64,000 nt of DNA, from positions 62,001 through 126,000 of the forward strand of contig NZ_JACJVO010000009.1 in assembly GCF_014212055.1 (NCBI RefSeq), read 5' to 3'. Below the pieces are notes generated by a model. It saw nothing but the letters and a program-made list of their open reading frames with translations. It had not been told where the DNA came from and made no database searches. This document shows positions 27,490-36,263 of this stretch, in pieces (the stretch's first letter is position 1; every line of letters starts with the position of its first letter). The position numbers and the translations under genes were made by a program. This stretch comes from Cohnella zeiphila (GTDB taxonomy: Bacteria; Bacillota; Bacilli; Paenibacillales; Paenibacillaceae).

Positions 27490-27987
27490 TCACCCGGCGA
27501 GAACCCGGCGATACTTCAGGAAGCTGCCGATGCGCCATACGCCGACGTACAAGAACGCCATAATCATGGTGAGAAGCGTAAACTCGGTATAGTCCAGGCT
27601 TTTCAAATACTCGGACAAGCCAAGGCGGATCACGATGATGGCCAGCAGAACATACTTGAAATTTTTGTTTGGCGTTGAGTAGACGAGTCCGTCTTCCCGT
27701 TTTTCATACCCGGTGTGATACAGCATAACGAACCCGAGAACGACCCCGAGCAAGCACGCGCATAAGATTTCCCACACGGCAGGCAGATGGAACGGATGAT
27801 CGGGGACGTTCGCCAGCGAAAACGCGCTCAGCGAGAACGCGATCAGCAGAATGACGACAGGAACGAGCATTCCGTATCCGTTGCGTCTTATGGGGCGAGA
27901 TTTCGCGCTTCTGCGGCTTCTAATCAAGAAGACGAGCAATACAATGACAATAATAAAGCCATAGCTGATGGCCGAAGAAGAATTCAT
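27490..27987 (-). CDS. CcdC-like membrane protein (DUF1453 type)
   Basis: 165 residues with about five membrane helices (8-22, 41-61, 70-92, 111-129, 136-152) and a basic cytoplasmic stretch RSRRSAKSRPIRRNGYGML. The layout and NGYGMLVP box resemble CcdC-family proteins, some of which sit near cytochrome c genes; no such genes are here, so the biological role is unknown. Its promoter overlaps a perfect palindrome (28013-28040), suggesting tight control by a dimeric repressor. Assignment is by resemblance only. Confidence 0.65.
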   Translation of the reverse strand: MNSSSAISYGFIIVIVLLVFLIRSRRSAKSRPIRRNGYGMLVPVVILLIAFSLSAFSLANVPDHPFHLPAVWEILCACLLGVVLGFVMLYHTGYEKREDGLVYSTPNKNFKYVLLAIIVIRLGLSEYLKSLDYTEFTLLTMIMAFLYVGVWRIGSFLKYRRVLAG

Positions 27988-28012
27988 GATGGATCTTCCT
28001 TTCCCGTCTCAA

Positions 28013-28051
28013 GTATTAAGTGTATTATATCACTTAATACACACTATACAA
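28013..28051 (-). promoter_or_regulatory. Promoter overlapped by a perfect 10-bp inverted-repeat operator
   Basis: GTATTAAGTG (28013-28022) and CACTTAATAC (28031-28040) are exact inverted repeats with an 8-base centre. On the minus strand the -10 TATAAT lies inside it and TTGTAT is 16 bases upstream. A repressor bound here would block RNA polymerase. No regulator gene is adjacent. Confidence 0.75.
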
Positions 28052-28138
28052 TACCTTTTTGCGAGAGGGGTAAAAAAAGAATCGGCCCCCGGACACATGG
28101 CCGGATTGCCGATTCGAAACGAAAGGGATTTTCTGGCG

Positions 28139-29869
28139 TTAGAGCCGGAATTGGCTGACGGACTCCTTCAGGTTGCGCACGATGCTTTGAAGCTGCTCGG
28201 ATGCATGGGAGATGTTCTCGACAAGCGCGGACTGCTCTTCCGTCGCGGCGGCGACCGACTGGGCCTTGCCGGCGACATCGCGCGCGGTGCCGGAAGCCTG
28301 GTCCATGCTGGCCGAGACTTCCTCGGAGCTGGCGGACATCTGTTCCGTAATGGCGGACGTCTCATGCACTTGCTCGGCCACCTGCTTGACGGCTTGAAGA
28401 ATGGAAGCGAACGTCTCCTCGACGCCGACCATGTGCTCCTGTCCCGCACGGGATTGCGTGAGCGTCGTCTCCATATAATTGGAGACGCGTTCGATCTCGT
28501 CGCGGGTTTCGGCGATCAGCCCGCTGATCGTCTCGGCGGACTCGATCGAACCGGCGGCCAGGTTGCGGATTTCGTGGGCGACGACGGCGAACCCTTTGCC
28601 GTGCTCGCCGGCTCTGGCGGCTTCGATCGAAGCGTTCAGAGACAAGATGTTGGTCTGGTTCGCGAAGCTCGTAATATCTTCGGTAATTTGGCCGATCTTC
28701 TCGGATTTCTCGGTCAGCTTGGCGACGATGCCGGACAGAGCCTGGATCGAGCCGAGAATATCTTCGAATTGCCGGCGCAAATGCTGGACGCGAACGTTGC
28801 CCTGTTCGACCTGTCCGGAAGCGGAGGCCGACAGATCCGAGATGGAGCCGGTATTTTCCGCGATGCGCTGAACGCCTGTCGCCATCTCTTCGACGGCCCG
28901 GCTCGTCTCGTCGGCGATGACGGCTTGCTGCTCCATCTGGGTCGTCACTTCCTGGATGTTCCCGGCGACATGCGTCGAGGCCTCTGCCGACTCCTTGGCG
29001 CTGACCGACAGTTCCACGGCCGAGGCGGACACGGTATGGGTATTGTCGGAGATGTTGCGGACCAGACTTCGGATCTTCTCGATCATCGTATCGAGCGACT
29101 GATTCAACTGGCCCAGCTCGTCTTTGCGGTAACGGCTTTGCGGAATATATTGCAGGTTGCCTCCGGCGACGGTCTTGGTCTTGTTGATCGCCTGCTTCAA
29201 GCTGCGATTCAAGCTGAACAGGAACATGACGCCGACCAGCAAAATGATGATCCATTCAATAATGACGGAAGTATATACGCTGACGGCGGTCGTATGGGAC
29301 TTTTTCTTGGCGTCGGCGGTTTGAGTCTGGGCGTACCGGTCCAGCACGCCGCCGATCGCATCGATATTGGCCGAACCGCTGTCGTAAACCTGGGCCAATT
29401 CCGCTTCCTTGGCGCTATCGTGGGCCGGAGCCTCCTGGAGATTGGCGGCGGCTTGCTTGCTCCAGGCTTCGAAGCTGGTCTGGAAGCCGTCCAGCAAATC
29501 CTTCACGCTTTTCTTGGAGTCAGGATCGGCGAGGCCGTTCAATCCGTTTTTCTGCATGATGTCGGAAGCGGACGCGATTTTGTCGCCGATCTGCCGCAGC
29601 CGGACGTTGAAATCGGCGGCGAGCTTGTCGTGAACGTCCTTGGGCAGATCTGCGAGCCGCAGCAGGCCGTAGTCGTTGTTCGCTTGATACATGTCCCTGC
29701 TGGCGCTTAGGATTTGCGTGCTGGCCTTGTAGGACACCTCGTACAAGGATTTGCTCAGGCCGTTCACGTTGGACGAGTTCTGACTGAGCAAGTACACGGC
29801 CGTCGCGACAAACAGGATGAGCGGGACGAAAAAGAGCAATCGAAGTCTTAGCTGGATTGACATGTACAC
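28139..29869 (-). CDS. Methyl-accepting chemotaxis protein with a four-helix sensor domain
   Basis: 576 residues from the GTG at 29869, nine bases after AAGGGG; an ATG two codons later is the alternative. Membrane helix 1 about 12-32, an extracellular helical domain (about 33-192, resembling 4HB sensors), helix 2 about 193-213, HAMP, then signalling helices with the tip [20 protein letters not shown]. It detects small ligands outside and signals through CheA/CheW. The end SVSQFRL is typical. A SigD-like promoter lies upstream, so it is probably coexpressed with flagella. Confidence 0.93.
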   Translation of the reverse strand: MYMSIQLRLRLLFFVPLILFVATAVYLLSQNSSNVNGLSKSLYEVSYKASTQILSASRDMYQANNDYGLLRLADLPKDVHDKLAADFNVRLRQIGDKIASASDIMQKNGLNGLADPDSKKSVKDLLDGFQTSFEAWSKQAAANLQEAPAHDSAKEAELAQVYDSGSANIDAIGGVLDRYAQTQTADAKKKSHTTAVSVYTSVIIEWIIILLVGVMFLFSLNRSLKQAINKTKTVAGGNLQYIPQSRYRKDELGQLNQSLDTMIEKIRSLVRNISDNTHTVSASAVELSVSAKESAEASTHVAGNIQEVTTQMEQQAVIADETSRAVEEMATGVQRIAENTGSISDLSASASGQVEQGNVRVQHLRRQFEDILGSIQALSGIVAKLTEKSEKIGQITEDITSFANQTNILSLNASIEAARAGEHGKGFAVVAHEIRNLAAGSIESAETISGLIAETRDEIERVSNYMETTLTQSRAGQEHMVGVEETFASILQAVKQVAEQVHETSAITEQMSASSEEVSASMDQASGTARDVAGKAQSVAAATEEQSALVENISHASEQLQSIVRNLKESVSQFRL

Positions 29870-29941
29870 AAACTTACACCCCTTGTCCGGTATGCATAGA
29901 TTCCTGATGCCGTTTTTTTCGGCCTCTATGTCCATTTTTAT

Positions 29942-29967
29942 TTATCGGAAATAAAAGGAGATTTCTA
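29942..29967 (-). promoter_or_regulatory. SigD-like promoter of the chemoreceptor gene
   Basis: Minus strand TAGA, 14 bases, TCCGATAA compares with the SigD consensus TAAA-N15-GCCGATAT. From here to 30177, about 210 bases, I see no gene; only the promoter region of the next operon with AT-rich sequence (30090-30160). Confidence 0.45.
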
Positions 29968-30177
29968 GAGTGCGTATGGGCGGAAAACGGCACAAAGGTT
30001 CAAAAAGATGCGGGCTGCGGGTCCTTCCGCTTTTGGTCCGGGAGGCGCTGCGCGGGAATTCGGCTCATGCATGTCGCGAATTTATAGTGAGATTGACACC
30101 TAATTTAATTATTGCGGCAAAATGATCTATGATATGTTTGCGATGTGTCGTATATTTAAAGTGAGGAGCGAACGCGA

Positions 30178-31167
30178 GTGATACGGATTGGCATGATCAG
30201 TTACTGGCATGTGCATGCCGAAGACTATACCCGCCAAGTGCTGGGGAATTCGGAGACGAAGATTGCCGCGATCTGGGACGAGCTGCCGGAACGCGGCCGG
30301 GAGAAAGCGGAGAAGTACGGCGTTCCCTTCATCGAATCTTTGGACGAACTGTTGTCCAGAAGCGACATCGACGCCGTGGTGGTGGACGCCCCGACGAACA
30401 TTCACCGGGACGTGATGGTGAAGGCCGCCCGCGCGGGCAAGCATATTTTCACGGAGAAAGTGGTCGCCCCCACGATCCGCGAAGTGAACGAGATTCTCGC
30501 CGAGGTGCGCGAAGCCGGCGTGAAGCTGGCCGTATCGTTGCCCCGTCTGTACGACAACTACACGCAGGCGATTCGCGGCGTAATCGAAGAAGGCACGCTC
30601 GGCAAGCTGACGTTGGCCCGGGTTCGGCTGTCGCATAACGGCTCCACCGCGAACTGGCTGCCCGAGCATTTCTATTCGAAGGAGCAATGCGGCGGCGGCG
30701 CCCTGATCGATCTCGGCTGCCACCCCGTTTACCTGGTGCGGCTGTTCCTCGGACTTCCGACGAGCGTAAGCGCGACGTACGGCTACGTAACCGGACGGGA
30801 AGTCGAAGACAACGCCGTGTCGGTTATGTCGTACGAAGGCGGCGCGATCGGCATCGCGGAAGCGGGCTTCGTGAACAGCAACTCTCCGTTCTCGATCGAG
30901 CTTCACGGAACGGAAGGAACGCTTCTTTACGGCTTCCCGGAAGAGAAGATCGTCGTCCTCAGCGGCAAGCTGGAGGGCGGAAGGAAGGAAGTTCCGATCG
31001 GCGACCGTCTCCCGTTCGCTTTCGACCAATGGGTCGACCATGTGAAGAACGGCACGGAAGCAAGCGAGAACGTGGCGTTCGCGGCGGACTTGACGCGTCT
31101 GATGGAAGCGGCCAACCGTTCCGTCGCGGAAGGCCGGTCGGTTCGGCTGGACGAACTGGCGGAATAA
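30178..31167 (+). CDS. Gfo/Idh/MocA-family oxidoreductase, atypical nucleotide motif
   Basis: 329 residues. GTG start after GTGAGGAGCG. Domain order is N-terminal Rossmann fold then the GFO/IDH/MocA alpha/beta domain. The usual GxGxxA loop is replaced by GMISYWHVHAEDY, and the EKP motif reads EKV (the catalytic lysine is kept). CGGGALIDLGCHPVYLVRLF is the expected substrate-domain motif. It probably oxidises or epimerises a sugar or inositol derivative with NAD(P). It is first in a unit with an AraC regulator and a second paralogue. Confidence 0.88.
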   Translation: MIRIGMISYWHVHAEDYTRQVLGNSETKIAAIWDELPERGREKAEKYGVPFIESLDELLSRSDIDAVVVDAPTNIHRDVMVKAARAGKHIFTEKVVAPTIREVNEILAEVREAGVKLAVSLPRLYDNYTQAIRGVIEEGTLGKLTLARVRLSHNGSTANWLPEHFYSKEQCGGGALIDLGCHPVYLVRLFLGLPTSVSATYGYVTGREVEDNAVSVMSYEGGAIGIAEAGFVNSNSPFSIELHGTEGTLLYGFPEEKIVVLSGKLEGGRKEVPIGDRLPFAFDQWVDHVKNGTEASENVAFAADLTRLMEAANRSVAEGRSVRLDELAE

Positions 31168-31220
31168 CGTTCGGGCGGCAGTCCCGGCCGGACGCCAAGC
31201 GAAGAGAGGGGATGAACGCC

Positions 31221-32204
31221 GTGAGAACGGGCGACTATCGGCACGATTCGACGGAGCGCAAAACGGTTTCTCTCCCTTTCCCGTTCGCCAGGATGGAGAG
31301 GAAGAAGGACGCGCTGGACCGTCTCGATCTGAGGTTCCGCTGGGGGCGCTTCGGCGTCCGCGTTCTTCACTGCCATCTGGCTTCGTTCGCGCCGGGACAT
31401 GTGATCGCTTCCCACAAGCATTCCGAGTTCGAATTCCACTTCATTCCCAAAGGCAAGGGACGCGTCGTCATTGGCGATAACGCTTACGACCTGCGGGAAG
31501 GGCTGTTTTACTTGACCGGGCCCGACGTCGTTCACGAGCAGCATTCGGACAAGAACGATCCGATGCACGAGCTTTGCCTGCACTGCGAGATCAAACCGTT
31601 GGACGGGGGCAAAGCCGCCGGCGATAGCGGCTGGGACGATGCGCTGGAGGAGCGGGAGGCGGAGGAATGCGTCCGCTTGCTGCAGAAGATGCCGGCGGTC
31701 CCGACCCTGGACCGGTACCAGGCGATGGCCTGCTTCCTGGAAGCGTATCGGGCGTGGGAGGAGCAATCCGTCGGCTTCTATACCACGATGAAGCAGCTGG
31801 TCATCCAGATTCTGCTCCGGGCCGCGCGGGTTCACGCTTCGCCGAAGTCGGGCGTGCCGATTCCCGAGCGGGACATGAACGACCACCGGTTCCGGCTCGC
31901 CGCCCAGTTCATCGAGGACAACGAATCGCGGCCGATCACGCTTGAGGACGTCGCGGAGCGGGTTCATGTGAGCCCGCGCCAGCTGCAGCGCATCTTCAAG
32001 AGCGAAGGACGTACGACGTTCCGAGACTGGGTCGAGCACGTGCGGCTGCAACGGATCTGCGCGGAGCTGCTGCAGACGGACCGGCCGATCGAGGAAATCG
32101 CGCTGGAGCACGGCTATGCCAACCCGAACTATTTGTACCCGGTTTTCAAACATAAATTCGGCATCACGCCGACGGCTTACCGCCGGATGCACGGGGGCCG
32201 CTGA
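31221..32204 (+). CDS. AraC-family regulator with cupin sensor
   Basis: 327 residues from the GTG at 31221, nine bases after GAGAGGGG; the ATG at 31212 abuts that site. The N-terminal cupin (about 45-120: HVIASHKHSEFEFHFIPKG, YLTGPDVVHEQHS) is likely the sugar-binding arm. C-terminal AraC domain about 225-325 with two helix-turn-helices (LEDVAERVHVSPRQLQRIFK, YANPNYLYPVFKHKFG). It lies between the two oxidoreductase genes and is their likely activator. Confidence 0.9.
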   Translation: MRTGDYRHDSTERKTVSLPFPFARMERKKDALDRLDLRFRWGRFGVRVLHCHLASFAPGHVIASHKHSEFEFHFIPKGKGRVVIGDNAYDLREGLFYLTGPDVVHEQHSDKNDPMHELCLHCEIKPLDGGKAAGDSGWDDALEEREAEECVRLLQKMPAVPTLDRYQAMACFLEAYRAWEEQSVGFYTTMKQLVIQILLRAARVHASPKSGVPIPERDMNDHRFRLAAQFIEDNESRPITLEDVAERVHVSPRQLQRIFKSEGRTTFRDWVEHVRLQRICAELLQTDRPIEEIALEHGYANPNYLYPVFKHKFGITPTAYRRMHGGR

Positions 32205-32237
32205 GCGGGCGAATGCCTACAGGAGGAACCAGATCAG

Positions 32238-33320
32238 ATGAGCGAAAAGATCAAAATCGGCATTATCGGCACGGGCGGCATTGCCCGCGCGCACGTATCC
32301 GCTTACCGCAAGCTTCCGTTCGTGGAGATCGTAGCGGTAGCGGACGCCATTCCCGGCAAGTCGGCCGAGTTCAAGGAACGGGAAGGTTTGACGGAAGCGG
32401 CTGCGTACGACAGCCATACCGAATTGCTGAAGGCCGACTTGGACGGGGTCAGCATCTGTACGCCGAACGTCTCTCACCACCGGGTATCGGTCGACGCGCT
32501 TCGCGCCGGCAAGAACGTGCTGGTCGAGAAGCCGATGTCGGTAACGCTGGCGGAAGCGGTCGAGATGGCGCAAGCCTCCCGCGAATCCGGCAAGATGCTG
32601 TCCATCGGCTTCCAGCCGCGCTACGATCCGAACATGAAGCTGCTGCAGGATATCGTGCAGTCCGGCCGTCTGGGCAACGTCTACTATGTGGAGACGGGAG
32701 GCGGACGCCGCCGCGGCATGCCGGGCGGAACGTTCATCAGCAAGGCGCTGGCCGGAGCCGGCGCGATGGCGGACATCGGCTGCTATTCGCTCGACATGGC
32801 GCTGAACACGCTGGGCTATCCGCGTCCGGTATCGGTATCGGCCTTCACGTCGAACCACTTCGGAACGAATCCGCTGTATCATCCGGAAGCGTCCAAGTTC
32901 GAGGTTGAAGACTTCGGCGTGGCGATGGTCCGCTTCGAGAACGATCTGGTGCTCCAGTTCAAAATCTCCTGGGCGATGCACATGGATTCGCTGGGCGCGA
33001 CGCTGTTCCTCGGAACCGACGCCGGCCTGAAGGTGACGCCGGCAGGTTCCGGTCCTTGGTCCGGCGTATGGGACGGCGCCATCGGCTCGATGACGATGTT
33101 CCACGACGAGTTCGGCGGTCATACGTCCACGGCGGTGCCGCTGATCGGCCATAAGCTCAACCTGTTCGACGAGAAGGTTCGCGACTTCGCGGAAGCGGTA
33201 CGCGACGGACGCCCGGCGCCGATTCCCGGCGAGCAGATCCTCATCCAGCAAGCGATCATCGACGGCGTGCTGCGGTCCGCTGACCTGCGCCGCGAAGTGT
33301 CGATCGAGCTGCCGCAATAA
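32238..33320 (+). CDS. Gfo/Idh/MocA-family oxidoreductase
   Basis: 360 residues behind AGGAGG. Canonical NAD(P) loop IGIIGTGGIARAHVSAY and VEKPMSVTLAEA with the catalytic lysine; MADIGCYSLDMALNTLGYP in the second domain. The substrate is presumably a sugar or cyclitol. It closes the three-gene unit 30178-33320 and is followed by a strong terminator. Compared with the first paralogue it keeps both signature motifs, so this is the more conventional enzyme. Confidence 0.93.
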   Translation: MSEKIKIGIIGTGGIARAHVSAYRKLPFVEIVAVADAIPGKSAEFKEREGLTEAAAYDSHTELLKADLDGVSICTPNVSHHRVSVDALRAGKNVLVEKPMSVTLAEAVEMAQASRESGKMLSIGFQPRYDPNMKLLQDIVQSGRLGNVYYVETGGGRRRGMPGGTFISKALAGAGAMADIGCYSLDMALNTLGYPRPVSVSAFTSNHFGTNPLYHPEASKFEVEDFGVAMVRFENDLVLQFKISWAMHMDSLGATLFLGTDAGLKVTPAGSGPWSGVWDGAIGSMTMFHDEFGGHTSTAVPLIGHKLNLFDEKVRDFAEAVRDGRPAPIPGEQILIQQAIIDGVLRSADLRREVSIELPQ

Positions 33321-33336
33321 GAAGATTGCCTTCGGA

Positions 33337-33366
33337 ACCGCCAGGGGATTTCCCCTGGCGGTTTTG
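33337..33366 (+). terminator. Intrinsic terminator after the oxidoreductase operon
   Basis: AACCGCCAGGGGA / TCCCCTGGCGGTT stem closing on a tiny loop, followed by TTTTGG. Confidence 0.92.
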
Positions 33367-36042
33367 GTGCAAAATGGCCCGATCTGCGGTAATCTGAAAA
33401 GGGGCGATCGCTTCTCTAAGCGAACGGCACTCGGGAAGGAGGCGCTCGTTATCGACGCGACGCAGGAAGACCGTTCCCTGCTTTTATCCAAATTGACGAT
33501 TCCGAAGCCGTACGCCAGGTCCGTGCCTCGCCCGCAGCTGATCGAGAGATTGAACGCGGGGCTCGAACGCAAGGCGTCTTTCGTCGTCGCTCCGGCCGGT
33601 TACGGCAAGACGACGCTCGCAAGCGAATGGGCGAGGCAGGCGGACATCGCCGTCGGATGGTTGTCGCTGGACGAGAAGGACAACGACCTGAACCGGTTCT
33701 GGAGCTATTTCGCCGCAGCTATCGAGCAAGCGGCCGGAAGCCTGTCCGACAGCCTCCGAATCGCCGCCTCTACGCTAAGCCCCGGCCGGCACGAGCCGTT
33801 TCTCGTGGCGCTGCTGAATGAATGGTGCGGCCTGCGGGAGCCGGTTGCAATCGTGCTGGACGATTGGCATGTCGTCGAATCGGCGGATGTCATCGAATCC
33901 GTCTCCTATTTGCTGGAATATTTGCCCGGCGGCGCGCATCTTTGCTTCCTCAGCCGCAAGGACGCCGGATTCACGAAAGCGAGATGGGTCAGCCGGGAAT
34001 GGATTCAGGAGCTTGGCGACCGGCAACTGCGCTTCGATTCGCGGGAAGCGGAGGAGTTCTTTCGGCTGTGCGCGGAGCTGGAGCTCGAGAGGGAACAGCT
34101 CGAACGGATCCTCTTCCAGACCGAAGGCTGGGTGACGGGGCTGAAGCTGGTTTCGCTGTCTCTCCGAGAGGGCGGGCATGCGGTTCGCTTGAGCCGGGTC
34201 CGTTCCGGAGGCGTCCAGGTCGAGCAGTATTTGCTTGAGGAAGTTTATGATTCGTTGGACGAGCCGTTGCGGCAATTTCTGAAGAGCGTCTCCGTCCTTC
34301 GCCGCATGAACGGCCCGCTGTGCGAAGCGGTGGCCGGAGAAGGCGGGGCGAAGAGGCTGGACGAAGCGGCGCGGCTGAACCTGTTCCTCGTCCCGCTGGA
34401 GGAAGACAGGATCTGGTACCGTTTGCATCATCTGTTCGGCGAGTTTCTGCAGAAGCGGCTGGCAGCCGGCGGTCCGGGCGAGAAAAACGCGCTGTATCGG
34501 AAAGCGGCGGCGTGGTGCGAATCGCACGGATTGCGCGAAGAAGCGGTCGATTACTATATGGCCGGAGATTGCCATGAGGAAGCCCTTCGCCTGCTGGAAG
34601 AGATGCGGAGCGTGCTCATCCGCGGGGAATTTTCGACGCTGCGGGCCTGGTTGTCGGCTATTCCCGAGCCCTTGCTGCTGCGGCATCCTTTCCTCTACTT
34701 CTCTTACATTTATTCCTTGCTGTGGGCGAACGATCCCGATCCGGCGGAACGGCATCTGCAGCTGGCAGAACGTCATTACGAAGAGGCGGCGGAAGGGTGG
34801 TCCCCGGAGGAGCGCGACCGCTACTTGGGATATTTGTACTACGTCCGCAACTTCAAAGCGACCCAGCATGACATGGATATGGGAAAAGGGCTGGAATATA
34901 TCCGTCTTTCGCTGCAGCACAGCCCGGGAGGAACGGATCTGATCTTCGCCTCCCCTCAAATGCCGCTTACTCCGTCCATTTACCGCTCCTACAACGGCAA
35001 GCGAGGCAAGCATTTGCCGCGGGGGCTGGCGGACGCGTTTTTCCGAAGCATGATCGAATTCATGAAGCAGATGGGACTGCACGACTCGGTGCTTGTTTGC
35101 TACGGGGAGCTGCTGTACGAGCGGGGCGAACTGGAGGAGGCGGAGCACTGCCTGAAGCTGGGACTTCAGGGGCAAAGCCAGGCGCATTATCAGCCGGAGA
35201 AAGTTTATGTGCCCGCCTATCTTTTTCTTTCGCGCATCGCCATGGCCAGGAACGATCCCCCGCAGGCCCGGAAATGGCTGGAGGAGGCGGCTGAGAGGGC
35301 CGAGGAGGACGGCGCCGAAGCGGCGTTCATTCTGATCGAAGCGGAAAAGGCGGGGCAGCGGCTCCGGACGGGCGATTCCTCGGCGGCGGCCGAATGGCGG
35401 GAACGCTACCGCCTTTCGCCCGAAGATCCGGTGTCCGTCTATCAGCTTTTCCATTATATTTTCCTCGTTCGCACGTTGATGGAGACCGGCGGCCTCGGGC
35501 AGGCGCAGCGTCTGTCGGAGAAGCTGTACCCGATCGCGGTGAAAGGGCATCGTCCCATGGAAGCGCTGGATCTTCAGATCCTCCAGGCGGTGATGCTTCA
35601 GCGGACGGGCAAGCCGGAGCAGGCGCTGCTGAGGCTTGAAGAAGCTCTCAAGTACGCGCAGCCCGACGACTACACCCGAATTTTCATCGATAAGGGCCGG
35701 CCGGTCGCGGAGCTGCTCGCGGCGTACGTCCATCAGCGTCAGAAGGGCAACATCCGGGACAAGCAGGCGCCGCCGCTGGCTTACGTTCGCAGAATCCTCT
35801 CGGGCTTCGGCGGAGAGACGGACGCGCCCCGGCGTCCTTCGGCCGCGCTTCGGACGGTGCTGACTCCTCGGGAATACGAGGTTTTCCGGCTTATGGAGCA
35901 AGGGCTGGACAACGGGGAGATCGCGCAGACGCTCGGCATCGGCATGGGCACCCTGAAGGCGCATATCAACCATATTTACGGCAAGCTGCACGCGACGAGC
36001 CGCGTGGAGGCGATCAGACAAGGCAAAGGCATGCAAGAGTAA
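33367..36042 (+). CDS. MalT/LAL-type LuxR regulator (large ATP-binding)
   Basis: Up to 891 residues. N-terminal LLLSKLTIPKPYARSVPRPQLIERL, ATP-binding Walker A APAGYGKTT, Walker B IVLDDWHVVE, a TPR-like middle (SHGLREEAVDYYMAGDCHEEAL) and a LuxR helix-turn-helix at the end (LTPREYEVFRLMEQGLDNGEIAQTLG). MalT-type STAND proteins are turned on by an inducer and ATP, then activate sugar genes. Start is uncertain: canonical codons (TTG 33364, GTG 33367) lie in the upstream terminator, whereas a perfect AAGGAGG at 33436 points to ATC 33451 or GTT 33448, giving MIDATQEDRSLLLSKL. Confidence 0.88.
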   Translation: MQNGPICGNLKRGDRFSKRTALGKEALVIDATQEDRSLLLSKLTIPKPYARSVPRPQLIERLNAGLERKASFVVAPAGYGKTTLASEWARQADIAVGWLSLDEKDNDLNRFWSYFAAAIEQAAGSLSDSLRIAASTLSPGRHEPFLVALLNEWCGLREPVAIVLDDWHVVESADVIESVSYLLEYLPGGAHLCFLSRKDAGFTKARWVSREWIQELGDRQLRFDSREAEEFFRLCAELELEREQLERILFQTEGWVTGLKLVSLSLREGGHAVRLSRVRSGGVQVEQYLLEEVYDSLDEPLRQFLKSVSVLRRMNGPLCEAVAGEGGAKRLDEAARLNLFLVPLEEDRIWYRLHHLFGEFLQKRLAAGGPGEKNALYRKAAAWCESHGLREEAVDYYMAGDCHEEALRLLEEMRSVLIRGEFSTLRAWLSAIPEPLLLRHPFLYFSYIYSLLWANDPDPAERHLQLAERHYEEAAEGWSPEERDRYLGYLYYVRNFKATQHDMDMGKGLEYIRLSLQHSPGGTDLIFASPQMPLTPSIYRSYNGKRGKHLPRGLADAFFRSMIEFMKQMGLHDSVLVCYGELLYERGELEEAEHCLKLGLQGQSQAHYQPEKVYVPAYLFLSRIAMARNDPPQARKWLEEAAERAEEDGAEAAFILIEAEKAGQRLRTGDSSAAAEWRERYRLSPEDPVSVYQLFHYIFLVRTLMETGGLGQAQRLSEKLYPIAVKGHRPMEALDLQILQAVMLQRTGKPEQALLRLEEALKYAQPDDYTRIFIDKGRPVAELLAAYVHQRQKGNIRDKQAPPLAYVRRILSGFGGETDAPRRPSAALRTVLTPREYEVFRLMEQGLDNGEIAQTLGIGMGTLKAHINHIYGKLHATSRVEAIRQGKGMQE

Positions 36043-36050
36043 ACTTTCGA

Positions 36051-36079
36051 GGACTTGCCGGACGGCAGGTCTTTTTTTT
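36051..36079 (+). terminator. Intrinsic terminator after the LuxR regulator
   Basis: GACTTGCC / GGCAGGTC with a GGAC loop and an eight-T run. Confidence 0.88.
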
Positions 36080-36129
36080 CATCAAGTTCCCCGAGGTCCT
36101 CGCAAAGTACCTGAGCAAGCTTCGAAGCT

Positions 36130-36155
36130 AAGCCCCACTTTGTGGGGCTATTTTG
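36130..36155 (+). terminator. Second intrinsic terminator before the SLH gene
   Basis: AGCCCCAC / GTGGGGCT with a TTT loop and ATTTTG tail. Two terminators in 80 bases isolate the SLH gene from the regulator. Confidence 0.85.
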
Positions 36156-36263
36156 CCGTGCTCCTATAACCGGCTCTATAACCGGAAGTTAGATTTTTTC
36201 GCTGCGGAAATCGATTATATTGAAAATAGAATACTTTCAAAGAAGGAGAAGAGGAAGAGAAGA

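Noticed and set aside
29869-30177. c-di-GMP or other riboswitch ahead of the chemoreceptor gene
   Set aside because: No conserved GEMM-type core was found on either strand; only short hairpins and promoter-like sequence.
33775-36036. 753-codon minus-strand open frame opposite the MalT-like gene
   Set aside because: Antisense to a well-supported regulator; composition is not protein-like.
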